A stretch of DNA of 64,000 bases from Polynucleobacter sp. MG-6-Vaara-E2 (GCF_018687695.1 NZ_CP061303.1:1753847-1817846); one strand, 5' to 3'; positions 23,433-33,375 are shown, counted from the first letter of the stretch. Notes: generated from the sequence alone by a model not told the origin. Translations and numbers: made by a program.

Positions 23433-24695
23433 ATGAACTTTACCTCTACAGAACTAGGCGCAAGTGTAATTTTTACAATTGCAGTCCTGCATACCTTTTG
23501 CACCAGCTATTTCGAGTCCCTTGCTAAAAAGATTCCAAGACATGCTGGTCTTTGGCATCTTCTTGGTGAAGTAGAAATTGTTTTTGGTTTTTGGGCCGCT
23601 ATTCTCATTATCTATATCAGCCTTATCGATCACTTAGGCTCCGCAAAAGCTTACTTAGACAGCCGAAACTTTACTGAACCCTTGTTTGTCTTTGCCATCA
23701 TGATCGTGGCAGGTAGCAAGCCGATTTTGTATTTTTCCACACAACTTCTACATTTGCTTTCTCAAGGGCTGCAGTTATTACTTCGCACTCGCAGCGCTCC
23801 CATTCTTTATTTTTTAACCCTCGGTGTAACGCCGCTGCTAGGCTCTTTAATTACCGAGCCAGCAGCAATGACCTTAGCTGCGTTTTTGCTGCGTGATCTG
23901 GTTTACCGCCACCAATGCTCTAAGACTTTGCTATTTGGAACCTTGGGTGTTCTCTTCGTGAATATCTCTATTGGTGGAACACTCACAAATTTTGCTGCCC
24001 CACCGGTACTGATGGTTGCATCCACCTGGAACTGGAGCTCGGCATTTATGTTTAGCAACTTCGGCCTGGAATCCTGTATTGCAATCTTCATTAATGCTCT
24101 GGCTGCAACACTGTTATTTCAGCGTCAGTTAATTGAGCCAAATGAGTCTCAAAAATCTACTAGGATTCCGGTTGCCGTGATTGCAATGCACTTACTCTTT
24201 TTATTAGGCGTAGTCGTATTTGCACATGATCCCATTATTTTCATGTGGCTCTTATTATTTTTTATCGGTTACACCACAGCCTACCCAAAACATCAAAGCC
24301 CACTGATTCTGAAAGAGGCCTTACTGGTTGGATTCTTTTTGGCTGGATTAGTTGTGCTGGGAGGACTTCAAGGTTGGTGGTTGCAACCTATTCTTGAAAT
24401 GATGAGTCCTACTGCAGTGTTTTATGGAAGCCTAGCTCTAACTGCCATTACAGATAATGCAGCACTGACTTATCTGGGCTCACTTGTGACCGGCACCTCA
24501 ATCGACTTTAAGTTAGCCCTGGTTGGCGGTGCGGTTGCGGGGGGCGGCCTTACAGTGATAGCCAATGCACCCAATCCTGCAGGTATCGCAATCTTGAGAG
24601 CGCATTTTCCGAATGGGGTGGTATCAGCCCTCTATCTACTGCTTGCTGCATTGCCACCCACATTAGTCGCCATTGCAGCCTACCGCCTTTTATAA
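23433..24695 (+). CDS. Putative Na+/H+ antiporter (PF07399-type)
   Basis: The 420-residue membrane protein has about eleven hydrophobic segments. Recognisable wording includes VIFTIAVLHTFCTSYFESLAKK at the start and a mid-protein segment (about 130-190) with GVTPLLGSLITEPAAMTLAAF. Near the end comes TAITDNAALTYLGSLV, with an Asp-Asn pair in a membrane segment as in ion-coupled carriers. I place it in the Na_H_antiport_3 family from memory; ion specificity is not tested. It stands alone, divergent from the rhodanese gene by 58 bases. Confidence 0.82.
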   Translation: MNFTSTELGASVIFTIAVLHTFCTSYFESLAKKIPRHAGLWHLLGEVEIVFGFWAAILIIYISLIDHLGSAKAYLDSRNFTEPLFVFAIMIVAGSKPILYFSTQLLHLLSQGLQLLLRTRSAPILYFLTLGVTPLLGSLITEPAAMTLAAFLLRDLVYRHQCSKTLLFGTLGVLFVNISIGGTLTNFAAPPVLMVASTWNWSSAFMFSNFGLESCIAIFINALAATLLFQRQLIEPNESQKSTRIPVAVIAMHLLFLLGVVVFAHDPIIFMWLLLFFIGYTTAYPKHQSPLILKEALLVGFFLAGLVVLGGLQGWWLQPILEMMSPTAVFYGSLALTAITDNAALTYLGSLVTGTSIDFKLALVGGAVAGGGLTVIANAPNPAGIAILRAHFPNGVVSALYLLLAALPPTLVAIAAYRLL

Positions 24696-24761
24696 ACCAA
24701 GAGAAGTGCTTCCACAGTAAAATCTGAGCTTCGCCCCCAGTTATAAACCTGAGAACGGCAT

Positions 24762-26108
24762 ATGAAAAAGCTCTATATCAAAACCTTTGGCTGTCAAATG
24801 AACGAGTATGACTCGGGCAAGATGGCCGACCTACTCCATGCTGACGAAGGCATGATCATGACGGACAGCCCAGAAGATGCGGATGTCGTACTTTTAAATA
24901 CCTGCTCCATTCGAGAAAAAGCAGAAGACAAAGTCTTCTCTGATCTGGGTCGTTTGCGGGAACTCAAAAAAACGAAGCCTAATTTACTGATTGGTGTTGG
25001 CGGCTGCGTAGCAAGCCAAGAGGGCCAACAAATTGTCAGCCGCGCGCCTTATGTCGACGTAGTGTTTGGTCCACAGACCCTGCATCGATTAAGTGATCTG
25101 CTTGCAGAACGTCGTAAAACGGGAGTATCTCAGGTTGACATCTCTTTTCCAGAGATTGAAAAATTTGATCATCTTCCAGCTTCACGTCAGACTCGCGGTT
25201 CAGCCTATGTATCCATCATGGAGGGTTGCTCAAAATATTGCAGCTACTGCGTGGTTCCTTATACCCGCGGCGAAGAAGTCTCTAGGCCATTTGATGATGT
25301 CTTGACTGAGGTTGCAGGACTTGCAAGCAAAGGTGTTAAAGAAATCGTCTTACTCGGACAAAACGTCAATGCTTATTTAGGAAAAATGGGTGGCACAGAA
25401 GAGATCGCAGACTTTGCTCTACTGATTGAGTACATTGCTGAGATTCCCGGAGTCGAGCGCATTCGCTTTACCACTAGCCATCCAAAAGAATTTACGCAGC
25501 GCTTAATTGACGTTTACGCTAAAGTGCCAAAGCTCGTGAGTCACCTACATCTACCAGTGCAACATGGTTCTGACGCAATGCTTTCAGCGATGAAGCGAGG
25601 CTATACCGCTCTTGAATACAAAAGTATTATTCGCAAGATGCGAGCAGTGCGCCCTGATCTGACATTGTCGAGTGACTTTATTGTTGGCTTTCCAGGCGAA
25701 ACTGATGCTGACTTTGAAAAATTATTAAAGATGGTGAAAGAGCTTGAGTTTGATAATAGTTTTTGCTTCATCTTCAGTCCTCGACCAGGCACACCAGCCG
25801 CCAACTTAAGTGATGACACTCCATACGAAGTAAAACTCAAGCGCCTACAAACCTTATTAGGTGTCATTGAAGGTCAAGCCAATCAAATCAGCCAAAATAT
25901 GTTGGGTAATACTGAAAAAGTATTGATTGAGGGTCTAGCAAAGGATGGGGTGAATTTGCAAGGTCGTGCTGAAAATAATCGCGTAGTTCACTTTACAGCT
26001 CCCGATCAAGATATTGAATCTTTGATTGGCAAAATGGTAGTCATTCAAATTACTGAGGTCCTCAATTACACCTTGAGGGGTGAGTTAGTAGAAGCGCATG
26101 CAAACTAA
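24762..26108 (+). CDS. miaB: tRNA-2-methylthio-N6-dimethylallyladenosine synthase
   Basis: Radical-SAM methylthiotransferase that modifies A37 of tRNAs reading UNN codons. The 448 residues contain the N-terminal UPF0004 domain, whose auxiliary [4Fe-4S] ligands are C11, C48 and C82. The radical SAM motif is C156-x3-C160-x2-C163 (EGCSKYCSYCVVPYTRG), and a C-terminal TRAM domain ends in YTLRGELV. It overlaps ybeY by 11 bases and heads a miaB-ybeY-corC-lnt cluster, a common proteobacterial order. In other members a PhoH-like gene sits between miaB and ybeY; it is absent here. Confidence 0.97.
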   Translation: MKKLYIKTFGCQMNEYDSGKMADLLHADEGMIMTDSPEDADVVLLNTCSIREKAEDKVFSDLGRLRELKKTKPNLLIGVGGCVASQEGQQIVSRAPYVDVVFGPQTLHRLSDLLAERRKTGVSQVDISFPEIEKFDHLPASRQTRGSAYVSIMEGCSKYCSYCVVPYTRGEEVSRPFDDVLTEVAGLASKGVKEIVLLGQNVNAYLGKMGGTEEIADFALLIEYIAEIPGVERIRFTTSHPKEFTQRLIDVYAKVPKLVSHLHLPVQHGSDAMLSAMKRGYTALEYKSIIRKMRAVRPDLTLSSDFIVGFPGETDADFEKLLKMVKELEFDNSFCFIFSPRPGTPAANLSDDTPYEVKLKRLQTLLGVIEGQANQISQNMLGNTEKVLIEGLAKDGVNLQGRAENNRVVHFTAPDQDIESLIGKMVVIQITEVLNYTLRGELVEAHAN

Positions 26109-26577
26109 GATCAAGATAAGCAACTCGAGGCTATTAGTGGATGTTCAAACTGCTAGTCCAGCCATTGAAGCAGCTCTAAAAAAAATAGCATCATCCATGC
26201 TGATTAAGAAGTGGGTCAAAGCAAGTGTTCAGACTGAAGGCTTGCTGACACTGCGCTTTGTGAATAGATCCGAAGGGAAAAAACTAAATAACGCGTTTCG
26301 TAAAAAAGATTACGCAACCAATGTGTTGACCTTTCCTTACGAGCTCTCCAAGAAAAATATAGTAGCTGATATTATTTTTTGTCTACCCGTTGTTCAGAAA
26401 GAAGCAAAAGAGCAAGGGAAGACACTAAAAGCGCATCTCGCCCATTTAATAGTGCACGGCTGTCTTCATGCTCAAGGATATGATCATGAACATGGAAAAG
26501 ATGCTAAAAAAATGGAAGCACTTGAAGTTAGGCTGCTCAAGGAACTGGGATTTACCAACCCTTATTTAGTGAACTAA
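26098..26577 (+). CDS. ybeY: Endoribonuclease YbeY
   Basis: Zinc-dependent RNase in 16S rRNA 3' end maturation and ribosome quality control. The 159 residues carry the UPF0054 motif HGCLHAQGYDH with ligands H120, H124 and H130, plus the core segment NAFRKKDYATNVLTFPYE. Start ATG 26098 overlaps the end of miaB by 11 bases, which implies translational coupling. Lys-rich and AT-rich compared with neighbours, but within the range of this genome. corC follows after 37 bases. Confidence 0.95.
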   Translation: MQTKIKISNSRLLVDVQTASPAIEAALKKIASSMLIKKWVKASVQTEGLLTLRFVNRSEGKKLNNAFRKKDYATNVLTFPYELSKKNIVADIIFCLPVVQKEAKEQGKTLKAHLAHLIVHGCLHAQGYDHEHGKDAKKMEALEVRLLKELGFTNPYLVN

Positions 26578-26614
26578 TTTTTACCCTGTCACATTTCTAA
26601 GCTATTCTTACTAC

Positions 26615-27451
26615 ATGCCTGACCCCAAATCCTTATTAAATCTGCTGGCTGATTTTTTATCGCCTCAGCCTACAAACCCGAGCGAACGACGCCAGGAACT
26701 GATTGAAACTCTGCGCGAAGCGCAATCTGAAGGGCTAATTGATGCGGATGCACTCTCTATGATCGAGGGCGTCTTTCAGGTTGGCCAGCTATGCGCCCGA
26801 GATGTTTTGGTTCCACGAGCACAAATTGATTGGATTGATATCAATCAATCCCTAGCTGAAATTGTGAAGAATGTGATTGAAGCTGCACACTCTCGATTTC
26901 CTGTTTTTGAAGGCAGTCGGGATAATGTCATTGGCATTCTATTAGCTAAAGATTTATTACGACACTCTACCGAAAAAGATTTTCAAGTGCGTGATTGGTT
27001 GCGGCCAGCAGTATTCATTCCCGAATCTAAACGTCTCAGTGTTTTATTGCGTGACTTCAAAGACAATCGTAATCACCTGGCTGTTGTAGTAGATGAGTAC
27101 AGTGGCATCGCAGGCATTATTACTATCGAAGACGTACTCGAGCAAATTGTTGGTGATATCGAAGACGAACATGATATTGATGAAGAGGCTGACAACATCA
27201 TCTCTTTAGACAATGGTGATATACGCGTTAAAGGCATTACCGAACTTGATCAATTTAATGAAACACTTGGCACCCACTTTGCCGTCGAAGATATTGAAAC
27301 AGTCGCAGGTTTAGTGATTCAGCATCTAGGTCGCGTTCCGAAGATGGGTGAGTTGATTGAGATCGATAGTATTGAATTCGAAGTTCAACGTGCTGATCCA
27401 CGACAAGTTCATATTTTGCTGGCTCGCCAAAAATCTAAAAAAGTGGATTAA
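26615..27451 (+). CDS. corC: CorC/HlyC family CBS-domain protein
   Basis: The 278-residue protein has two CBS domains (about 65-190: RDVLVPRAQIDWID and VVVDEYSGIAGIITIEDVLEQIVGDIEDE) and a C-terminal CorC_HlyC domain (about 205-275). It lacks the membrane DUF21 domain. CorC was linked to magnesium and cobalt efflux in enteric bacteria; the molecular action is not settled. It sits between ybeY and lnt. Its TAA stop is part of the ribosome site of lnt, suggesting coupling. Confidence 0.93.
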   Translation: MPDPKSLLNLLADFLSPQPTNPSERRQELIETLREAQSEGLIDADALSMIEGVFQVGQLCARDVLVPRAQIDWIDINQSLAEIVKNVIEAAHSRFPVFEGSRDNVIGILLAKDLLRHSTEKDFQVRDWLRPAVFIPESKRLSVLLRDFKDNRNHLAVVVDEYSGIAGIITIEDVLEQIVGDIEDEHDIDEEADNIISLDNGDIRVKGITELDQFNETLGTHFAVEDIETVAGLVIQHLGRVPKMGELIEIDSIEFEVQRADPRQVHILLARQKSKKVD

Positions 27452-27459
27452 GGAACGGC

Positions 27460-28986
27460 TTGTTCACTCAGCAATCGTCTAAGTTTATTTTTGCAAGGCC
27501 GCTTCTAATCCTCTTTGTTTTGGGCGCCATACTTGCAGGAGTGGCTGAACTGCCCTATGGTGGTTGGATTCAAATCCCCGTCTTAGCTCTAATCTGGTGG
27601 CAATTAGAAGCTAGCCATTCACAAAAACTATCATTTCATTTTGTGCAGGGCCTAATATTTGGTCTGGGATATTTTGTTGTCGGTCTATGGTGGCTATACA
27701 TCAGCCTACATGATGTTGGCGGTATGAACCCCATACTTTCCGTGACTGCCGTGTTACTTCTATCTGCTTACATGGCACTGTATTTTTCTTTAGCCTCACT
27801 AGCAATCCCGCTATTTAAGAAGTCTAAGTGGAGTGGGCTTCTGCTAGCCGCAAGCTGGGTAATCATAGAATTTCTACGCGGCTATATCTTTACAGGCTTT
27901 CCTTGGATGGGATTGGCGGAATCACAAGTCAATGGCCCTTTTGCCCCAATTGCACCATATCTAGGCGGCTTAGGCTGCACATTTATGATGGTTTTTGTTT
28001 CATGGCAAATCCTGCGATTAAAAAATGTTTTTTATTCAAGCATCTTCTCACTAATACTGGCTAGCTTACTGACAGCATTACTTAGCCAATGGCAATTTAC
28101 TCAGCCGACTGGTAAGCCCATGGCCATTCAATTAATACAAGGAAATTTTGCACAAAGCTTAATTTTTCAACCAGCGGGTATACAAAAGCAGATCGAGTTT
28201 TATAACAATGCAATGTTAGAAACAAATGCTGAACTGATCGTTTCGCCTGAGACAGCATTTCCATGGCCAGAACCCAACCTACCATCAGGCCTTATTGCTA
28301 ACTTACAAAGATTTTCCAATCAGACTGGCAGCAATCTACTTTTTGGAGCAATTGGAAGAGATGCTTCTAAAGAGGATGGAAGAGAGTATTCCAATCGTGC
28401 CATAGGACTTTCGCCTGACTCGCCGCCTTACTACTATGATAAAAACCATTTAGTACCTTTTGGTGAATTTATCCCCCCCGGCTTTCGTTGGTTTATCAAC
28501 GCCTTTAGTGTTCCTTTAAGCGACTTTGCTCGCGGAGGAAATAATCAAGCCAATTTCACTATTGCAAGAAAAAATCAAGCCCCAATATATGCTGCAATCA
28601 CCATTTGTTATGAGGACGTCTTTGGTGGTGAACTTGCTAGTCGCTTACGAAATAGTCCCGAGCCTACGAATCTTTTAATTAATCTGACCAACCTTGCATG
28701 GTTTGGTCAATCTCAAGCGCCAACACAACAACTCAGACTGTCGCAATTGCGCTCACTTGAAACAGGACTTCCAGCGCTTCGCGCAACCAATACTGGCATC
28801 ACTTCAGTTGTGGGTCCAGATGGTAAGCTTATGCAAGCTCTTCCAGAATTTACCCAAGCTAGCCTGAGCGCCCGAGTTCAAGCCTATGCAGGCAAAACGC
28901 CGTATGTAATCTGGGGAAATTTCCCGATTTTGAGCATTTCTTGTCTGCTGCTGATCTGGGGCTTAATTCGCTATAGACGTTTTTAG
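27460..28986 (+). CDS. lnt: Apolipoprotein N-acyltransferase (TTG start)
   Basis: Inner-membrane enzyme that adds the third acyl chain to lipoprotein N-termini. The 508 residues have about six N-terminal membrane spans and a periplasmic nitrilase domain with the catalytic triad E264 (SPETAFP), K328 (YDKNHLVPFGEF) and C383 (TICYEDVFGG), plus one C-terminal span. The start is a TTG at 27460, with AAGGA (27449-27454) overlapping the corC stop; no suitable ATG exists near the conserved N-terminus. It is the last gene of miaB-ybeY-corC-lnt. Confidence 0.95.
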   Translation: MFTQQSSKFIFARPLLILFVLGAILAGVAELPYGGWIQIPVLALIWWQLEASHSQKLSFHFVQGLIFGLGYFVVGLWWLYISLHDVGGMNPILSVTAVLLLSAYMALYFSLASLAIPLFKKSKWSGLLLAASWVIIEFLRGYIFTGFPWMGLAESQVNGPFAPIAPYLGGLGCTFMMVFVSWQILRLKNVFYSSIFSLILASLLTALLSQWQFTQPTGKPMAIQLIQGNFAQSLIFQPAGIQKQIEFYNNAMLETNAELIVSPETAFPWPEPNLPSGLIANLQRFSNQTGSNLLFGAIGRDASKEDGREYSNRAIGLSPDSPPYYYDKNHLVPFGEFIPPGFRWFINAFSVPLSDFARGGNNQANFTIARKNQAPIYAAITICYEDVFGGELASRLRNSPEPTNLLINLTNLAWFGQSQAPTQQLRLSQLRSLETGLPALRATNTGITSVVGPDGKLMQALPEFTQASLSARVQAYAGKTPYVIWGNFPILSISCLLLIWGLIRYRRF

Positions 28987-29045
28987 TCTTTTTTGACTCC
29001 GAAATACCCTAGCCATGTAAAATCAACGGCTTAGCCAGGTAAATC

Positions 29046-29930
29046 ATGCTTACTTTTCAGCAAATCATTCTCAAACTTCAAGATTATTGGGACCAACAAG
29101 GTTGCGCCCTGTTACAACCTATTGACCTCGAGGTAGGCGCTGGCACATCCCATACCGCGACTTTCCTGCGAGCAATTGGACCGGAACCTTGGAAGGCGGC
29201 TTACGTTCAACCATCACGCAGACCAAAAGACGGACGTTATGGAGAGAACCCGAATCGCTTGCAGCACTACTATCAATATCAAGTTGTACTCAAGCCTGCA
29301 CCTGAGAACATTCTTGATCTCTATTTAGGATCGCTTGCAGCTCTTGGTCTTGATCTCAAAGAAAATGACATTCGATTTGTAGAGGATGATTGGGAAAATC
29401 CAACTTTAGGTGCCTGGGGTTTAGGTTGGGAAGTTTGGCTCAATGGCATGGAAGTAACCCAGTTCACTTATTTCCAGCAAGTAGGCGGCTTAGATTGCAA
29501 GCCTGTTTTAGGCGAAATCACTTACGGCATTGAGCGCTTAGCAATGTACATTCAAAATTGCTCAAATGTTTATGACCTCGTATGGGCAGATGGCATCTCT
29601 TATGGTGATGTGTATCACCAGAATGAGGTTGAGCAGTCATGCTACAACTTTGAACATTCCAATACAGATCTTCTCTTTGCCAACTTTAGTAACTATGAAA
29701 GTGAAGCAAAGCGTTTGATGGAAGTCCCATTGGCATTACCTGCATATGAGATGGTTCTCAAGGCAGCGCATACCTTTAACCTCTTGGATGCGCGAGGCGC
29801 TATCTCGGTTACAGAGCGTGCCGCCTATATCGGCCGCATTCGCAATCTATCCCGTGCAGTTGCGCAGGCCTATTTTGAATCCAGAGAGAAGCTTGGCTTC
29901 CCTATGTGTCAACGTCAATCCAAAGTATGA
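29046..29930 (+). CDS. glyQ: Glycine--tRNA ligase alpha subunit
   Basis: Catalytic subunit of the bacterial alpha2-beta2 glycyl-tRNA synthetase. The 294 residues begin LTFQQIILKLQDYWDQQGCALLQP. They include GAGTSHTATFLRAIGPEPW, PSRRPKDGRYGENPNRLQHY and FTYFQQVGGLDC, all class II core segments of GlyQ. Its TGA overlaps the ATG of glyS. Likely promoter lies in the 59 bases after lnt. Confidence 0.98.
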   Translation: MLTFQQIILKLQDYWDQQGCALLQPIDLEVGAGTSHTATFLRAIGPEPWKAAYVQPSRRPKDGRYGENPNRLQHYYQYQVVLKPAPENILDLYLGSLAALGLDLKENDIRFVEDDWENPTLGAWGLGWEVWLNGMEVTQFTYFQQVGGLDCKPVLGEITYGIERLAMYIQNCSNVYDLVWADGISYGDVYHQNEVEQSCYNFEHSNTDLLFANFSNYESEAKRLMEVPLALPAYEMVLKAAHTFNLLDARGAISVTERAAYIGRIRNLSRAVAQAYFESREKLGFPMCQRQSKV

Positions 29931-32065
29931 ACACATCAAACTCAAACACTCAGTCAGCAAACTTGTTGATTGAGGTATTTACTGAAGAATTACCCCCTAA
30001 ATCTCTACGTCGTTTAGGGGATGCTTTCAGTGAAGGCATTTTTGCCCACCTCAAGTCTGCCAACCTCGTAACAGATTCATCCAGCGTCACTAGCTTTGCT
30101 ACTCCACGTCGACTAGCGGTACAAATAGGCAATGTACTTAGTCAAGCACAAGATTACCCGGTGAGAGAAAAGCTTCTCCCAACTAGCATTGCATATGATG
30201 CCAATGGCAACGTAACGCCACCACTTCTTAAAAAATTAGCAGCACTCGGGCATGCGGATATCGATTTATCCACCCTTGAAAAATCTGGTGAAGGCAAGAA
30301 TGAGGCTCTCTACCTGAATGTGATTGCCAAGGGTGCTGCACTAGAGCAAACCGCTAGAACTGCCCTTGAGCAAACATTGAGCAAATTACCAATTGCCAAA
30401 ATGATGCATTACCAAGTGCAACAAAAAGATGGTCAATTGGCGGATGTGCAATTTGCCCGTCCAGCACATCGCATCATTGCTCTGCATGGTTCTAAAGTAC
30501 TTAATATCAGCGCTCTTGGTATTGATGCAAGTAACGAAACTGAGGGCCACCGCTTCTTGGCACCGGGCGTTCTCACCATCAACTCTGCAGATCAATATGA
30601 TAGCGATTTAAAAAATAAAGCCAAAGTTATTCCGAGTTTTAATAAACGTCGCGCACAAATCGAAGCTGCACTCTTAAAAGCGGCAGGTGACGATTTAGTG
30701 TTGATGCCAGACAGTCTTTTGGATGAAGTAACTGCTCTGGTTGAATGGCCGTCGATTTATGAGTGCCAGTTTGATCAGGAGTTTCTAGAGGTCCCTCAAG
30801 AATGCTTGATCCTGACAATGCAGACCAACCAGAAGTACTTTGCTCTTACCGATAAACAAGGTAAGTTACGTAATCGTTTTTTGATTGTTTCAAATATTGA
30901 GACAGCTACGCCGCATGCGATTATTTCTGGCAATGAACGTGTTGTTCGTCCACGGCTTTCTGATGCGCGCTTTTTCTTCCAACAGGATCAAAAGCGACCC
31001 TTAGCCTCTCGTGTCGCCGATCTTGCCAAGGTGGTTTATCACAATCAACTAGGCAACCAATTAGACCGTACGAAGCGCGTACAGGCAATTGCTACTGGCA
31101 TTGCTCAAAAACTAAAAGCAGATGAACAGTTAGCTAATCGTGCGGCAGAAATCGCAAAGACTGATTTACTGACCGATATGGTTGGTGAGTTTCCAGAACT
31201 TCAGGGCATCATGGGCTCTTACTATGCAAGCCATGATGGTGAAAATGTAGAAGTGTCAGCCGCTTGTAGTGAGCACTATATGCCTCGCTTCGCTGGTGAC
31301 GCACTCCCAAAAACTCAAACCGGCACCATTCTAGCCATTGCTGATAAGTTAGAAACGTTGGTTGGTATCTGGGGGGTGGGTTTGGCGCCAACTGGCGATA
31401 AAGATCCCTATGCATTACGTCGTCATGCACTGGGTATCTGCAGACTTCTATTAGAAAAAAATCTTTCTTTAAGCCTTCCCGAGCTTATTGAACTTGCTCG
31501 TGCGCAGTTCTCTCAAAAAGATGTGCAAGAACAGGCTAAAGCTGCTGATATTTACGAATTCATCATCGATCGCATGCGTGCCTACTTGCGTGATCAATCA
31601 GTTTCAGGAAAACCATTTACCAGCGCAGAAATTGATGCAGTGTTGAGTCAGGCGCCATCTCAGATCAATGATTTAATCGAGCGCTTATCTGCTTTGCGTG
31701 AATTTAATGCACTTCCACAAGCCACTCAATTAGCCGCAGCCAATAAGCGCATCAGTAATATTCTCAAGAAAACAACAACCGCTATTCCAGTAAGCTGCTC
31801 AAGCAAGCTTTTACAGATACCGGCAGAAACTGCTGTTCATGATGCGCTGGAAAAAATTACGGCAACCTTAGATACGGCCTACGAAAAACGCCAATTCGTA
31901 GAACTCCTCAAGGCGTTGGTAGCCTTGAGTGAACCGATTGATCAATTCTTTGCAGACGTCATGGTGATGGATCCAAATCCTGAGCTACGCGATAACCGTT
32001 TAGCGCTCCTACAACAACTTCACCAGAAAATGAATCTCGTTGCCGATCTCGGCAAATTGGCATGA
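29927..32065 (+). CDS. glyS: Glycine--tRNA ligase beta subunit
   Basis: tRNA-binding subunit of glycyl-tRNA synthetase. The 712 residues begin NTSNSNTQSANLLIEVFTEELPPKSLRRLG. They contain the HD-like and anticodon-binding (DALR) regions, the latter toward the end (about 590-690). I chose ATG 29927, which forms an ATGA overlap with the glyQ stop; a GTG at 29906 would add 7 codons inside glyQ. Its own stop overlaps the ATG of gmhB. This gives a coupled glyQ-glyS-gmhB-plsC run. Confidence 0.97.
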   Translation: MNTSNSNTQSANLLIEVFTEELPPKSLRRLGDAFSEGIFAHLKSANLVTDSSSVTSFATPRRLAVQIGNVLSQAQDYPVREKLLPTSIAYDANGNVTPPLLKKLAALGHADIDLSTLEKSGEGKNEALYLNVIAKGAALEQTARTALEQTLSKLPIAKMMHYQVQQKDGQLADVQFARPAHRIIALHGSKVLNISALGIDASNETEGHRFLAPGVLTINSADQYDSDLKNKAKVIPSFNKRRAQIEAALLKAAGDDLVLMPDSLLDEVTALVEWPSIYECQFDQEFLEVPQECLILTMQTNQKYFALTDKQGKLRNRFLIVSNIETATPHAIISGNERVVRPRLSDARFFFQQDQKRPLASRVADLAKVVYHNQLGNQLDRTKRVQAIATGIAQKLKADEQLANRAAEIAKTDLLTDMVGEFPELQGIMGSYYASHDGENVEVSAACSEHYMPRFAGDALPKTQTGTILAIADKLETLVGIWGVGLAPTGDKDPYALRRHALGICRLLLEKNLSLSLPELIELARAQFSQKDVQEQAKAADIYEFIIDRMRAYLRDQSVSGKPFTSAEIDAVLSQAPSQINDLIERLSALREFNALPQATQLAAANKRISNILKKTTTAIPVSCSSKLLQIPAETAVHDALEKITATLDTAYEKRQFVELLKALVALSEPIDQFFADVMVMDPNPELRDNRLALLQQLHQKMNLVADLGKLA

Positions 32066-32634
32066 GCACCAGCTCTTCTAAACTCATCATTCTCGATCGC
32101 GATGGCGTGATCAATGAAGATCGCGATGATTATGTGAAGTCTGTTGATGAGTGGGTACCTCTTCCGGGAAGTCTAGAGGCAATCGCACTCCTAAATCAAG
32201 CTGGCTACCAAATTGCGATTGCAACCAATCAGTCTGGCCTGGCAAGGGGTTACTTCACCATCAATGATTTACATGCAATGCATCACAAAATGGAAAAATT
32301 ATTGCAACCCCTAGGTGGCAATATTGAAAGCATCTTTTTTTGTCCCCATACCGACGCCCACGCGTGTGATTGCCGCAAACCGGCGCCAGGTCTGATGAAA
32401 GAAATTGCACTGCGATTTAAAAGAACTGATAGTACCCAACCTTTATTGGGCGTTCCCATTGTGGGCGATTCCCTTAGAGATTTACAAGCTGGGGTGGCAC
32501 TTGGTGCCTCGCCCCACTTAGTACTAACTGGTAAGGGCGAAAAAACCTTAGCCAAGGGCGGCTTACCAGAGGGCACGCAAATTCACGCTGATCTCATGGC
32601 ATTTGCAACTACACTGCTAGAAAAACCATTCTAG
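32062..32634 (+). CDS. gmhB: D-glycero-beta-D-manno-heptose-1,7-bisphosphate 7-phosphatase
   Basis: HAD-superfamily phosphatase in ADP-heptose synthesis for LPS core. The 190 residues carry the nucleophile motif LDRDGVINED with D12 and D14. A zinc-binding loop has C94, H96, C102 and C104 (CPHTDAHACDC), and GDSLRDLQAG supplies the late acidic residues. It starts inside the stop of glyS (ATGA). It works upstream of WaaF (2528), the heptosyltransferase. plsC follows after 6 bases. Confidence 0.95.
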   Translation: MSTSSSKLIILDRDGVINEDRDDYVKSVDEWVPLPGSLEAIALLNQAGYQIAIATNQSGLARGYFTINDLHAMHHKMEKLLQPLGGNIESIFFCPHTDAHACDCRKPAPGLMKEIALRFKRTDSTQPLLGVPIVGDSLRDLQAGVALGASPHLVLTGKGEKTLAKGGLPEGTQIHADLMAFATTLLEKPF

Positions 32635-32640
32635 GATTTC

Positions 32641-33375
32641 ATGGTCTTCATTCGCTCTACTCTATTTGCGCTATTTCTATTGATCTTCACACCAGTTTGG
32701 TCCGTGCTTTGCATGTTGGCTTTTCCATTTTTAAGCCCAGAAAATCGCTATAGCTTCATTGGTTTATGGAATAAGGTCGTCATTTGGCTGCTATGGCACC
32801 TATGTGGGATTCACTATGAAATCCGCGGCATGGAACATATGCGGGCAGTTCTAGACCAGCCTGTAGTGATCTTAAGTAAGCACCAATCTGCCTACGAAAC
32901 AATTGCTTACATTGCCCTGCTACCCAAACAACTCTGCTTTGTATTCAAACGAGAATTACTATGGATCCCATTCTTTGGCTGGGCCTTAGCTTTGCTAAAA
33001 ATGATTCACATTAATCGCGCCAATAAACAGACAGCGGCTTTATCTGTTGCCAGCCAGGGCCGTAAGCGCCTAGGCGAAGGTAAATGGATCATACTCTTTC
33101 CCGAGGGCACCAGAACGCCAAGGGGCTCTACAAAACCTTACCGCAAGGGAGGTGCACGTCTGGCAAGCGCGACTGGTGCCTTAGTGATTCCTATTGCTCA
33201 TAACGCAGGTATATGCTGGCAAAAAAATAGTTTTCTTAAAAATCCTGGGACAGTCATTTTTTCAATCGGCCCTGCAATTACTTCCGAAGGTAAATCTGGG
33301 GAAGAGCTGCAACAGGAAGTTGAGGGCTGGATTGAAGCTGAAATGCGTGCGATAGATCCAAGCGCTTATCAGTAA
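32641..33375 (+). CDS. plsC: 1-acyl-sn-glycerol-3-phosphate acyltransferase
   Basis: Membrane enzyme making phosphatidic acid from lysophosphatidic acid. The 244 residues have an N-terminal hydrophobic segment (about 5-30). The acyltransferase motif is SKHQSAYET (H81, then E86), so the usual H-x4-D is H-x4-E here. Motif III is FPEGTRTPRG, and motif IV is in VIPIAHNAG. Similar KHQSA-x-E wording is known in betaproteobacterial PlsC enzymes. It ends 20 bases from the convergent rsmA. Confidence 0.93.
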   Translation: MVFIRSTLFALFLLIFTPVWSVLCMLAFPFLSPENRYSFIGLWNKVVIWLLWHLCGIHYEIRGMEHMRAVLDQPVVILSKHQSAYETIAYIALLPKQLCFVFKRELLWIPFFGWALALLKMIHINRANKQTAALSVASQGRKRLGEGKWIILFPEGTRTPRGSTKPYRKGGARLASATGALVIPIAHNAGICWQKNSFLKNPGTVIFSIGPAITSEGKSGEELQQEVEGWIEAEMRAIDPSAYQ

